Assembly: GCA_017548275.1 (NCBI GenBank)
Contig: JAFZAH010000032.1
Span: 1-57,936, forward strand
Source of the DNA: Prevotella sp.
GTDB lineage: Bacteria > Bacteroidota > Bacteroidia > Bacteroidales > Bacteroidaceae
Length of the DNA: 57,936 bases
Direction of reading: 5' to 3'
The translations under genes were made by a program, and so were the position numbers. Below, one piece after another: positions 7,840 to 16,310 of the stretch. Each line of letters begins with the position of its first letter. The stretch's first letter is position 1. The notes under the pieces were generated by a model. That model did no database searches and was not told the origin of the DNA. It saw nothing but the letters and a program-made list of their open reading frames with translations.

Positions 7840-9282
7840 ATGGGATTTTTTGATTTCTTATTCGGTAAGTCTAAGGATGATAGTTCTACACTTCAAGCAC
7901 TCTCACCTATAGAACAAGTTGTAAAGGAGAGTGTTGAGCATTTGAAAAAATGCGTCGGCACTCTGACATCTGAAAAACTGGAGGCTGAGGCCATAAACCT
8001 TGCTTCTTATGTTTTCTTGCGCAAAGGCGGAAGGATTAACTTTGAACTTGATTTCCTGACAAAAGGGCTAATAGGCAAAGTTCCATCAGGAGATTACGCT
8101 ACGTCAGACAAAGTTTTCCCGCTTATGGTTAAATATGGCGATGGGCTATACACAAATAGGCATGCTGACTTTGGTAAGAATCGGGGATACAAACTAAACG
8201 TAACAAAAGACCATGACCTCGCAAACTTTCTAAAAGGTTATTACAAAAGTGTGCATAAAGTAAATGTGAGCGAAACGAAAACACAGTCAACCCCGACGAA
8301 ACAAAATAACGTTCAAAACGACAGAGTAGATTTAGGACTGTCGTCTGGCATCTTGTGGGCAACTTGCAATATAGGTGCTTCATCACCCATCGACGCTGGC
8401 GATTATTTTGCGTGGGGAGAAAAGGAATCCAAAGACGTATATGGATGGGAGACCTACAAATTGTGCCGTGGCTCATACAGCTCTATTTTCAAATACACTG
8501 ATGCTGATGGTAAAAGTATCCTTGATAGTCAAGATGACGTTGCAACATCAAAACTCGGCGGCGAATGGAGGATGCCAACCAAAGAGGACATGGAAGAACT
8601 GGTTGAAGAATGCAAATGGGATTGGAAGAACCAAAACGGAATGTTGGGTTGGAAAATAACAGGAAAGAATGGAAATTCCATCTTCTTGCCTGCTGCTGGA
8701 GCCGCAAGTGCGTATAGAATTGCAGGCGTTAACGAATTGGGCAGGTATTGGACATCAACGAGGGATGAAAGCAATTACTCTGCTTACAATTTAAGATTTA
8801 AGGATGGGAGGGAAACGATAGCCGTAGTTGATGACACCAGATTTTATGGACGTCCTGTCCGTCCTGTGTTTGGAACAAGAAAGAAAACATCAACTAAAGC
8901 CAATCCTGTTTCAACGTCGAACACATCAGAGCGCAACAACAAAGAACATGAACTTAATGGTATTTGTGAATTAGCAATACGCCAACTAATGGGAACAATG
9001 CGCCAAAGTCACATTTATGCAAGTCTGGATATGTCAATAATAAAACTCCCGAATGGCGGTTTACGGATTCGTCAAGAGCAGAATGGCAGTGTATATAATG
9101 ACTTTGATTTCTTGGGTGCTGATGGTTGGATAAGATATATTCGAATTTACGGTAAGGAACTGAATGGACACTATCGAACTATCGGTGGGTCAATGGAAGT
9201 ATTCGGAATGCAGGTAGACAACATTTCCCACCAAGGTGATTATGTTGAGTGCGTCATTAATCAGGCACAATTTGGGAGATAA
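7840..9282 (+). CDS. Cytosolic protein with FISUMP-type domain, 480 aa
   Basis: I place the start at the ATG at 7840, two bases after the previous stop, rather than a TTG six bases earlier. The N-terminus (MGFFDFLFGKSK) is not a signal peptide. Residues ~1-150 form an unknown domain. Residues ~162-345 match the FISUMP / Fibrobacter paralogous-domain pattern: VDLGLSSGILWATCNIGA, GDYFAWGE, GEWRMPTKEDMEEL, FLPAAGAA, GRYWTSTR and RPVRPVF. Residues ~365-480 are another unknown beta-rich region. FISUMP domains usually occur in exported lipoproteins, so a copy without an export signal is unusual. It is co-transcribed with the 400-aa gene. Confidence 0.7.
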   Translation: MGFFDFLFGKSKDDSSTLQALSPIEQVVKESVEHLKKCVGTLTSEKLEAEAINLASYVFLRKGGRINFELDFLTKGLIGKVPSGDYATSDKVFPLMVKYGDGLYTNRHADFGKNRGYKLNVTKDHDLANFLKGYYKSVHKVNVSETKTQSTPTKQNNVQNDRVDLGLSSGILWATCNIGASSPIDAGDYFAWGEKESKDVYGWETYKLCRGSYSSIFKYTDADGKSILDSQDDVATSKLGGEWRMPTKEDMEELVEECKWDWKNQNGMLGWKITGKNGNSIFLPAAGAASAYRIAGVNELGRYWTSTRDESNYSAYNLRFKDGRETIAVVDDTRFYGRPVRPVFGTRKKTSTKANPVSTSNTSERNNKEHELNGICELAIRQLMGTMRQSHIYASLDMSIIKLPNGGLRIRQEQNGSVYNDFDFLGADGWIRYIRIYGKELNGHYRTIGGSMEVFGMQVDNISHQGDYVECVINQAQFGR

Positions 9283-9306
9283 TTAAAACGAACAAGTTAA
9301 TTCTTT

Positions 9307-9480
9307 ATGCAGTACGAGATTAAATTCAAATATGAAGGTGTTATAGGTACTTTTTATATGCCATTGATTACTGAGCAAAAACTCTTGACAGAAGATATTA
9401 TTTACTCAGCAAAAATGGCAGTTGCTAAGTTTTTGGGAACAAGTCAATTTGAAATCATTTCAATTCATAAATGCATTTGA
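9307..9480 (+). CDS. Small protein, 57 aa
   Basis: An open frame begins at the ATG at 9307, 24 bp after the FISUMP gene, and ends in TGA at 9478-9480, 18 bp before the DUF4062 gene. It encodes 57 residues beginning MQYEIKFKYEGVIGTF, with balanced composition and no signal peptide. Its tight fit between two genes of the same strand argues that it is real. Function unknown; a small partner or regulator of its neighbours is possible. Confidence 0.5.
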   Translation: MQYEIKFKYEGVIGTFYMPLITEQKLLTEDIIYSAKMAVAKFLGTSQFEIISIHKCI

Positions 9481-9498
9481 TAAATTCGGAAATGAAAT

Positions 9499-10695
9499 AT
9501 GGGAACAGCAAATCTAAATATCTTCGTCAGTTCGACATGCTATGATTTATCTCAAATCAGAAAAGATCTGAGAGATTTCATAACCAGTTTAGGACATAAT
9601 CCAATATTGTCTGAACAAAACGATTTCCCAATAGACCCAGAACTGGACAATTGGGAAAATTGTATCAACGCCGTAAAAGATTTTGCAGACATATTTGTTC
9701 TCATAATTGGCAACAAGTATGGTTATGTAGGAGAAAACGGGAAATCCATAACTAATACAGAATACTTGACTGCTGTACAAAAAGGCATCCCAATCTACAC
9801 GTTCTCGTTAAAGCAAATGACAAATATACTACCTTTGTGGGAACGTAATCCTGATGCGGATTTTTCGAATGTTGTTGATAATAAACAGATATTTGAATTC
9901 CTTGTTGATGTACGCAAGAAAAGTGGGCGATGGAATTTTGAGTTTGAAAGTGCTCAAGATATTATGGATACATTGCGGAAGCAATTCTCTATTCTGTTTC
10001 GCTATTTGTTAGGATTGCGGAAGAAGATTGTTTCATCTCCATACGAAGATTTGTACTCAAAGATTTCGAGTAAAGCCTTAAACATAATAATGCAAAAGGA
10101 AGAGGGTTATGATATAAAGTTCTTTATGCAAGTAATGCAAGATGGAATTGCGGAATGCCGTGACTACAAAAATGATTATCTATATTCTGTCATTTTGAAG
10201 CCTATACATGAGCGTCGTAATCTAGCAGAACTTTTTGATTGGATTGAGAATAAATTCGATGAATTTAAAAGTTTTATTAGTTCCATCCATAATCTATCTG
10301 ATGCCTTCAAGCAGTTCTACAAAGATAATGATGACGAATCTGATCTGCGAGGATTGTATTATGTTGCAAGTACTTATGTAGAGTTCTATGCAAATCTTCT
10401 TAAATGGGGCATATCTGTTAAGAGTTTATTTGTTCCAGAAGAATGTAAGAAATTAATGGCCCTATTGTCAGAAATGCCTTCTTCGATAATAAGTGAGATG
10501 GAGAAGTATCCAAAAGAATCAATGGGGAAGATACCTCACTGCATAGAAAAGATGAAAAATGGTACAGTTGAGAAGGGTGATATGATTATGTTCCCATTTG
10601 AGATAGAAATTCCAGAAAATACCGTAATAGAATACAAACAAGAATTGGACAGATTGTCAGAGCAAGTGAAAAGTAAAAAAATCGAAGAGATATAA
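9499..10695 (+). CDS. DUF4062 domain protein, 398 aa
   Basis: The first ~110 residues fit DUF4062: NIFVSSTCYDLSQIRKDL, then LGHNPILSE, then a core strand DIFVLIIGNKYGYVG, then SITNTEYLTAVQKGIPIYTF. This domain has a TIR/flavodoxin-like topology and is often found in signalling or bacterial conflict proteins. The remaining ~290 residues are mostly helical (AQDIMDTLRKQFSILFRYLLG and following) with no recognised motif, and the C-terminus is Lys/Glu-rich. It is probably in one operon with the genes from 6635, with gaps of 2, 24 and 18 bp. A defence role is a reasonable guess but not shown. Confidence 0.72.
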   Translation: MGTANLNIFVSSTCYDLSQIRKDLRDFITSLGHNPILSEQNDFPIDPELDNWENCINAVKDFADIFVLIIGNKYGYVGENGKSITNTEYLTAVQKGIPIYTFSLKQMTNILPLWERNPDADFSNVVDNKQIFEFLVDVRKKSGRWNFEFESAQDIMDTLRKQFSILFRYLLGLRKKIVSSPYEDLYSKISSKALNIIMQKEEGYDIKFFMQVMQDGIAECRDYKNDYLYSVILKPIHERRNLAELFDWIENKFDEFKSFISSIHNLSDAFKQFYKDNDDESDLRGLYYVASTYVEFYANLLKWGISVKSLFVPEECKKLMALLSEMPSSIISEMEKYPKESMGKIPHCIEKMKNGTVEKGDMIMFPFEIEIPENTVIEYKQELDRLSEQVKSKKIEEI

Positions 10696-10756
10696 CGCCA
10701 CAAATGAAAAGGATAGTAAATAATGAGGCATACTCTTCCCAAGGTGTAGGCATACT

Positions 10757-10850
10757 CTAGCCTGCTTCTAAGCTGCTCCTCGGCTTACTCATGATATGCT
10801 ATGAGTATGGAAAGGAGCAGGGTAGAAGGAGTCTAAAGGCGGGCTGGGGC
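10757..10850. ncRNA. Large stem-loop between DUF4062 and AlbA_2 genes
   Basis: Nested complementary segments form one long hairpin: CTTCTA/TAGAAG, CTGCTCCT (10773-10780)/AGGAGCAG (10813-10820) and TACTCAT (10786-10792)/ATGAGTA (10801-10807). Just upstream, AGGCATACTCT occurs twice. No poly-T tract follows directly, so it may be a structured RNA, an attenuator or a mobile hairpin element rather than a simple terminator. The 217-bp gap holds nothing else recognisable. Confidence 0.4.
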
Positions 10851-10912
10851 GATTGAAACGATAATAAAGCAACGAAGAAAAACGTTATAAAGATATAAGA
10901 AAAGATTAAGAT

Positions 10913-12574
10913 ATGACAGAATAAGAATTACAGCAATACCTCATCAAGCATTATCCCAAGGAGGACGAGGCTTGTGAGTGGAAGGAATTCAAGAACCTGA
11001 AGAATGACTTCAACGGGCATGAGAAAGATGATGTCATCTCATACGTGTCGGCACTGGCCAACATGGAGGGTGGATATCTGGTGGTAGGAGTCATGGACAA
11101 AACGTTGGAGATTGTGGGTACGGACACCTACAACTATGACGTTCAGAAGGCACGGCTCAGGTTGATTAGCCAATGCACCAATTTACCATCGGAAGGACTG
11201 ATGGTGGAGGAATTTGTTACGTCGGACACCTGCAAGACGGTGTGGGTAATTCATGTGCCTAAGCACTTGAAAAGACAGCCGGTGTATGCACACAACAAGG
11301 CTTGGCAGCGGATAGACGATTCGCTGATAGAGATGACGGATTCGCGCAAAAATACCATACTGGAAGAACGTGATGACACAGCTTTTGACTGGACGGCAGA
11401 GGTGATTGATGATGCTACGTTAGATGACTTGGAGCCAGATGCCATTCTGAAGGCTCGTGAAGGGTATAAGCAGCGATTCCCCAAGTTGGCTAAGGTGTGT
11501 GACGGCTGGAGCGACAAGGTGTTTCTCGATAAGGCTGGTCTGACGGTTGGAGGAAAGGTGACTCGCACAACGCTGTTGTTGGTGGGTAAAGAGACTTCTG
11601 CTTATAAGTTGAACCATATTGCCCAGATAGTTTGGAAGTGTTTCCAAGACGGGCAAGTATTTGGCGACATCTATACCATACCGTTTGTCCTCACGACCAC
11701 AGAGTTGCTTCATCGGATTCGCAACTACCGCTTCAAGATTTATCCGAAGAACTCGCTGATTCCCGCAGAGGTGTGGAAATACGATACGGAGAGTATTCTC
11801 GAAGGTATGCACAACTCGATAGCCCACCAAAACTATGAGAAGGGTGCCCGGATCATTGTAACGGAAGATAAGAACTCGCTGAAGTTCCAAAACGACGGCA
11901 CCTTCTTTGAGGGAGACTATAGGCAATACATCACGGGTGAGAAAACTCCAAAAAGTTATCGCAATCCAGCATTAGTGAAGGCGATGGTGAACATCAAGAT
12001 GATTGACACGCAGGGCTACGGCATCCACAAGATGTTCGTGAGCCAGAAGGAGCGTTTCCTTCCTATGCCAGACTATGACCTTTCGACTGTTGACGAGGTG
12101 GTGCTCAACATGCCAGGTAACATTATCGACGAAAACTACAGCCTGATGTTGCTGGCTAATCAAGACTTGTCGCTGACGGATGCGGTGCTTTTGGATCAGG
12201 TGCAAAAGGGTAAGGGTATCAGTCAGGAAGCAGTGGCTATGCTTCGCAAACGCAAACTGATAGAGGGGCGCCTGCCACATATCTATGTAGCAAAAGATAT
12301 TGCCCAAGCAACTGACCAGAAAGTGGAGTATTCAAAGCATAAGGGATTGGCAGACAGGAAGTGCGAAGCCTTACTGCTGGAATCTCTGAAGGATCATGGT
12401 AGCCTGACCAAGCAGGAGGTCGTTAGGCTGCTTTGGGATTTGCTACCAGACCAATTAGAGGATAAACAGAAGAATACGAAGGTTTATAACATCCTTCGCA
12501 AGTTAAGAGAATCAGGTAAAATTGTTAATATAACAGTCGGGAATAAGTCGGTATGGTCGCTCGCAAAAATATAA
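10913..12574 (+). pseudogene. AlbA_2/Schlafen-like ATP-binding protein, stop at codon 4
   Basis: From the ATG at 10913 the frame reads M-T-E-stop-E-L-Q-Q-Y and then stays open to 12574. The TAA at 10922-10924 is one base from a Gln codon. Without the stop the product would be about 552 aa. It starts with an AlbA_2 putative nucleic-acid-binding domain (CEWKEF, then LANMEGGYLVVGV), followed by a RecG-C-terminal-like HATPase domain (GMHNSIAHQNYEKG, FQNDGTFF) and a C-terminal winged-helix region. The next in-frame starts are GTG at 11045 and ATG at 11063; using them would cut into the AlbA_2 domain. It may be recently inactivated, or expressed by reinitiation. No other lesion is visible. Confidence 0.7.
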
Positions 12575-12625
12575 AAATTGTGAGCGATTACGAGCGAATT
12601 TGCGAGCGAATTTGCGAGCGATTTT
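12569..12625. repeat. GAGCGAATTTGC tandem repeat
   Basis: Right at the stop of the AlbA_2 gene, GTGAGCGATT, ACGAGCGAATTTGC, GAGCGAATTTGC and GAGCGATTTTTT follow one another as a 12-bp imperfect tandem repeat ending in a T-run. It might act as, or derive from, a terminator. Confidence 0.5.
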
Positions 12626-12754
12626 TTGTAACTTGTTGAAAATCAAACAAAGTCTTCGCTCGTAAAGTTGAAAAATTCCGAGCAAATTAAGAGCGTTTCC
12701 GCCAAATAATTGATTTAGGCAAGGAAAAATACATAATAAACAAATCAACATACT

Positions 12755-13387
12755 ATGACACCAAAAACCTTTACAAAAGAAGAGTTGTCGAATCCCGATG
12801 AAGTACGTATCGACGCAGTGCTGAGAATCAAGGATTTTAGCGGTTTTTTCGACCGTCATAACCGGCGGTTGGGCGCAATGCTCAGTGTGGTGGATAATTG
12901 TGCGGTCTGCACCATGTATGTCGGTACGGAGCCGGAAGTAATCATCGCACTGAGAAGGGGCGGTTTTTATGGGGCTGGCTTCAAGAGTGATAAGAAATGG
13001 CAGGATGGCTATAACAGGGAATTGGTGCGTGTGGCTTTGCTGCTTGAGAAACTGGCGTTGATGATAGACCCGAAAGCCATCATCGAAATGGACTTTCCGC
13101 CGATTGATTACCTTGTAGGGAAAAACCTTTACCCGTTTGACATGATTAGAGAGGAGTTCAGGGCATGGGTGGGTGAAAACGAGTCCCCTATGGTTCTGTC
13201 GGAGTTCATTCCCCGAGAACTAAACAGGAAGATAGATGCCTATCTTGACATGGTGATTCCCCCGAAGAACCAGATGTTGGGGACATGTCACTGGATTTGG
13301 AGCATGAAAAAGATGATACTCCGTTATGGTTTCAATCTCGATTGGAAATCCCCGAGAGAAATGAACCCCGGTGTCTTATTTGATTGA
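12755..13387 (+). CDS. Hypothetical protein, 210 aa
   Basis: Not recognised. It has no signal peptide. Aromatic and charged residues are distributed as in a soluble globular protein. Notable segments are EVIIALRRGGFYGAGFKSDKKW, partly (residues ~60-80), and the C-terminal LGTCHWIWSMKKMILR stretch. It follows the damaged AlbA_2 gene by 180 bp and precedes a new promoter for the next gene, so it may be the right edge of the accessory island. Confidence 0.55.
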   Translation: MTPKTFTKEELSNPDEVRIDAVLRIKDFSGFFDRHNRRLGAMLSVVDNCAVCTMYVGTEPEVIIALRRGGFYGAGFKSDKKWQDGYNRELVRVALLLEKLALMIDPKAIIEMDFPPIDYLVGKNLYPFDMIREEFRAWVGENESPMVLSEFIPRELNRKIDAYLDMVIPPKNQMLGTCHWIWSMKKMILRYGFNLDWKSPREMNPGVLFD

Positions 13388-13595
13388 AAATAAAGAGTTC
13401 GGGTTAAGACTGAACATTTCGTCTAAGATGGTAATCCTTAACCAGCACCACTTCCAACCGGAAGTTGTATCCCTTCTAGAAGAAAGTAGGTGTATGCAGC
13501 CAAGATGTAGTGTGGTTGTCATACACTACTTTTCATGTTTTTTGTGGCATAAAATGGCTTTTTTTGCGCAAAATACACGTTTTTCACACCTAAAT

Positions 13596-13626
13596 TTTGG
13601 TTTTTCATTCTTGCGTCATATCTTTG
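13596..13626 (+). promoter_or_regulatory. Consensus promoter of the 160-aa lipoprotein gene
   Basis: TTTG at 13596-13599, exactly 19 bp, then TATCTTTG at 13619-13626. This is a textbook Bacteroidetes promoter, with an expected leader of about 30 nt. Confidence 0.75.
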
Positions 13627-13666
13627 CACCGAATTTAATAACACAATTAACTAAATTTTATCGAAC

Positions 13667-14149
13667 ATGAAACAGATGAAAGCGACATGGCTGATGCTCA
13701 TGTTTGTCAGCCTCCTCATCGGGGGAATGACAAGTTGCGCTGACCGTGAAGAAGGTGAAGACAACGAGACGTATAAAATGCGTAATACCATCAACGGACC
13801 GGCATGGCGCATTAGTTCCATCAAAATCGACGGCAAATGGTATTATGCTTTCGATGAAGACGACAGCAAGACTTCGCCCATGTGGTTTGAGGTGAAGTTC
13901 AGTGCCAGTAAAAAGACGTACAACTCGGAGAAATTCTATTATGAAAACGGCTATGCCGTCGAGAGCACACGTCAGATTATGAACAATGCGCCTTATACCA
14001 TTGACAAGAAACAGGTCATCGCATATACTGACGACAGCATGAAAACCAAGTATTTCACGTTGAATATCGTGACGTGCGATTCACAATTGAATGGCACCAT
14101 CACCTTCCATGATGAAAACAAGACTTACGAGGTGGTTATGATGAGATAA
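13667..14149 (+). CDS. Lipoprotein, 160 aa
   Basis: The N-terminus has Lys residues, a hydrophobic stretch and a lipobox ending in T-S-C near residue 25, so the mature protein is a lipid-anchored envelope protein. The mature part has an N-terminal acidic tether and then a lipocalin-like pattern (GPAWRISSIKIDGKWYYAF, WFEVKFSASKKTY, TITFHDENKTYEVVMM). It is short and monocistronic, with a perfect promoter and a strong terminator. Function unknown. Confidence 0.7.
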   Translation: MKQMKATWLMLMFVSLLIGGMTSCADREEGEDNETYKMRNTINGPAWRISSIKIDGKWYYAFDEDDSKTSPMWFEVKFSASKKTYNSEKFYYENGYAVESTRQIMNNAPYTIDKKQVIAYTDDSMKTKYFTLNIVTCDSQLNGTITFHDENKTYEVVMMR

Positions 14150-14170
14150 TCTTTCGGTCTGGCCTTAACA

Positions 14171-14212
14171 AAACAGTGCGACGCATCTTTCATGCGCCGC
14201 ACTGTTTCTTTC
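14171..14212. terminator. Bidirectional terminator
   Basis: A 16-bp stem (AAACAGTGCG... pairs with ...CGCACTGTTT, one mismatch) closes a 5-base loop. T residues follow on the plus strand and A residues precede on the other side, so it can end both the 13667 gene and the convergent 14257-15702 unit. Confidence 0.8.
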
Positions 14213-14256
14213 TATTGGTGTCATTTATAGCGGTAGACGCCATTATTTATGAGTCC

Positions 14257-15000
14257 TTATCCCGCTGCCATTTCGAAATCATATCCGTTCCAATGGAGCA
14301 TATAGTATGAGTTCTCTGACGAGTCGTGGTCGTAGACATAACCAATGAGTTCGATGTCTTTTCCCTGTGCGGGCAGTTTGACGTCGTAAGAGTCGAAGTC
14401 TTCCATGGCTCTCTCCACTTTTCTGGTCAGTTTCGGCTCCGGGGTCATTGTGTCTGTGTAGGGGTCATAGTCGTAGAACAAGAGCAGCCGGGCTTCATCG
14501 GAGGAATCCTCATGCTCCTCGACCATCCAAACGGCAAACAGTTTGTGCCCGTCGTTGCGATTCCAATAACAGCAAGTGGTCAACCAGTCAAGTTCTGTTT
14601 CCTGACGAACGGAGATGTATCCGTATTTTCTTTGATTGTCGATGAAGAAACCATTGTCTTCCGGGTCGTATCCTCTGGGGTTGACGAGATAGGAATAGAG
14701 GGCCTGGTTGGGTTCGTAATCGGGATAAGCGTCGCAGAAGGCGCAGGCGAAAGTCTCGATGTCCGGGGTAATATCACCAGAATCGACATCGATGTCATTT
14801 GAAATCCATACGCTCTCGATATCATGTATCGCGCTCGACTCAACTTGGACCTCTTGCTTCGGAGCCTTTTTCTTTTTCTTAGGCTTGACGGTTTCTTTGG
14901 CTGTTTTAGACTTCTCGGAGGTTTGTTCGGCTGGTTTATTCCCGCATGACGCCATCACGAGGGAAAGGGCTGCCGCCATCATTAATACAGTCTTTTTCAT
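14257..15000 (-). CDS. Lipoprotein, 247 aa
   Basis: The signal sequence ends in a lipobox (M-A-S-C at about residue 19), followed by a highly charged tether with a KKKKKAPK run. The mature domain has several Trp, Cys and acidic clusters (FACAFCDAYPDYEP, LDWLTTCCYW) and ends with NGYDFEMAAG. No family was recognised. It is the downstream gene of a two-gene minus-strand unit, 27 bp after the 224-aa secreted protein, and ends at the shared terminator at 14171. Confidence 0.65.
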   Translation of the reverse strand: MKKTVLMMAAALSLVMASCGNKPAEQTSEKSKTAKETVKPKKKKKAPKQEVQVESSAIHDIESVWISNDIDVDSGDITPDIETFACAFCDAYPDYEPNQALYSYLVNPRGYDPEDNGFFIDNQRKYGYISVRQETELDWLTTCCYWNRNDGHKLFAVWMVEEHEDSSDEARLLLFYDYDPYTDTMTPEPKLTRKVERAMEDFDSYDVKLPAQGKDIELIGYVYDHDSSENSYYMLHWNGYDFEMAAG

Positions 15001-15027
15001 ACAATATTTGAATATAAAATTGTTCGA

Positions 15028-15702
15028 TTACTCTTCAAAATCAATCATTTTGATACATTCGCCATCCACGTTGAATACAGACATGACAGTGTGGCGCCCG
15101 CCGATGATTTCGCCTTCTTCGTCCACAGCGTTGTTGTAGGCGTAAGAGCCCATCACGATGTATCCTTCTTCCGGCGTGAAACCAATCAGTCCGCAGTTGG
15201 TGGGTAAATGTTTCACTTCATTCGTGTCAACGTCGATGAGATAGGAGAAGATGTTACGCATGTCGAAGCATCCGTCTATGACAATCTTCTTTTCGTAGGG
15301 TACGACATGAGCGGTATACACGGCGTGGATGTCTTTCAGTTGGCAAGGCATGCTTTCTGAGCCGTGGGGGAAATACCATGCCACCTCATCGGATTTCGTC
15401 GTCGTGAACAGTTTTCTGAACGCCTTCGTCTCCACGTCAAAGATATATACGGAGACTAAATCCGGCTCGAATTCCTCAGATGATTTCTTGTCAATATTGG
15501 TAAACACGGCCAATCTGTAGTTGGAGTCAGCCAGTTCTGCTGTCTTGGGCAGTCCCGCCTTATGCAGCGAGTCTATCGGTAATACAGTATCCTGCCCTTG
15601 TGACGGCATCACGGAGACGGTAAGTAAAAACAACACGAGCATAGTGGCACGTCGCATGGAGTGCCATGTCGTCAATTGCTTAATAGAAATCATAACGGCC
15701 AA
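15028..15702 (-). CDS. Secreted hypothetical protein, about 224 aa
   Basis: The N-terminus contains a signal peptide ending S-Q-G|Q near residue 37. The start may be one of several Met codons (positions 1, 4 or 16), and the signal peptide fits best from the MRRATM start. The mature part looks beta-rich with repeated short strands (SVYIFDVETKAFRKLF, SYLIDVDTNEVKHL, YIVMGSYAYNN), resembling propeller-type or 6-bladed beta-sheet proteins. It is first of the unit with the 14257 lipoprotein gene and has an upstream promoter at 15741-15771. Function unknown. Confidence 0.6.
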   Translation of the reverse strand: MAVMISIKQLTTWHSMRRATMLVLFLLTVSVMPSQGQDTVLPIDSLHKAGLPKTAELADSNYRLAVFTNIDKKSSEEFEPDLVSVYIFDVETKAFRKLFTTTKSDEVAWYFPHGSESMPCQLKDIHAVYTAHVVPYEKKIVIDGCFDMRNIFSYLIDVDTNEVKHLPTNCGLIGFTPEEGYIVMGSYAYNNAVDEEGEIIGGRHTVMSVFNVDGECIKMIDFEE

Positions 15703-15740
15703 TGATTGTTATTAAATGATTACAATGTCCTTAGATGGTG

Positions 15741-15771
15741 CAAATTTACTGTTTTTTGATGAAATCACAAC
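15741..15771 (-). promoter_or_regulatory. Promoter of the 15702/15000 operon
   Basis: On the minus strand, GTTG (one mismatch to TTTG), 19 bp and TAAATTTG. Spacing is exact. Confidence 0.55.
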
Positions 15772-15935
15772 ATTTTCACCAAAAAAACTTAACAGCGGGA
15801 AGTGAACCAATAAGGAACACTCCCCGCTGAATAGGGACGGAGGCGGTGAGTCGTCGAAGATGTTTTCGCCTTATTAACCTCAATCAAAGTAATTACGCCC
15901 TGCACTCGGGGAGGAATGGGGTAGGGGCTAAAACA

Positions 15936-16115
15936 TCAATCCTCAAACTTTTTATGTTTCTCCTTCCGGGTATAGGTCTTTTTTGAGCGGTGTACCTTGT
16001 GTGAAGAATGGAAACCCGGGCCGAGCAGTTCCTGCTCGGCTTCCCGGCTGCCCCGCCGCATGGCCTTGAACACATCCAATGTGGTGCTCTGTGTCCGTTT
16101 CTTCCGTTTTTTCAT
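15936..16115 (-). CDS. Small basic protein, 59 aa
   Basis: The minus-strand frame from the ATG at 16113-16115 to TGA at 15936 gives 59 residues. It begins MKKRKKRTQSTTLDVFKAMR, continues RGSREAEQELLGPG, and ends in a Lys-rich tail with HKVHRSKKTYTRKEKHKK. Very basic proteins with this TTLDVFKAMR-SREAE core and a HKSKK tail recur in Bacteroidales, to my recollection. They look like ribosome- or nucleic-acid-associated proteins, but no function is assigned. An overlapping 60-residue frame on the same strand (15893-16075) is judged to be its shadow. Confidence 0.65.
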   Translation of the reverse strand: MKKRKKRTQSTTLDVFKAMRRGSREAEQELLGPGFHSSHKVHRSKKTYTRKEKHKKFED

Positions 16116-16129
16116 ATATCTATTAGGGG

Positions 16130-16268
16130 GAGTTAAGATGAGGAGTTAAAAAGGGGGAGTTAAGAAGGGGAGTTATAAGGAGCCAAATGATTGCAAGCAG
16201 AGGAGTAATGGCTTCTTATACCCCCCCCTTCTTAACTTCCTCTCATAACTTCTCTTCATGACTCCCCT
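16130..16268. repeat. Long imperfect inverted repeat
   Basis: Two arms of about 57 bp (16130-16185 and 16212-16268) are roughly 80% complementary. Each is built of GGGGAGTTAAG-like subrepeats. The loop is about 27 bp. It would form a very stable hairpin in RNA. A smaller relative lies at 32103-32232. Confidence 0.7.
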
Positions 16269-16280
16269 CCCGTTTCTTTT

Positions 16281-16308
16281 CCCTCCCTTTGGGAGGGTCA
16301 GGGTGGGT
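16281..16308. repeat. REP-like element, family 2
   Basis: CCCTCCCTTTGGGAGGG followed by TCAGGGTGGGT. Near-identical copies occur at 19021-19048 (inverted) and, inside a gene, at 46871-46900. It lies immediately at the 3' end of the epimerase gene. Confidence 0.7.
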
Positions 16309-16310
16309 AA

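Noticed and set aside
13371-13670. A 99-residue frame after the 210-aa gene
   Set aside because: It overlaps the previous gene's end and runs through the consensus promoter at 13596-13626. Its composition is not protein-like.
15893-16075. A 60-residue Cys/Arg-rich frame on the minus strand
   Set aside because: It overlaps the 59-aa basic protein in another frame. The latter has a better start and recognisable sequence character.
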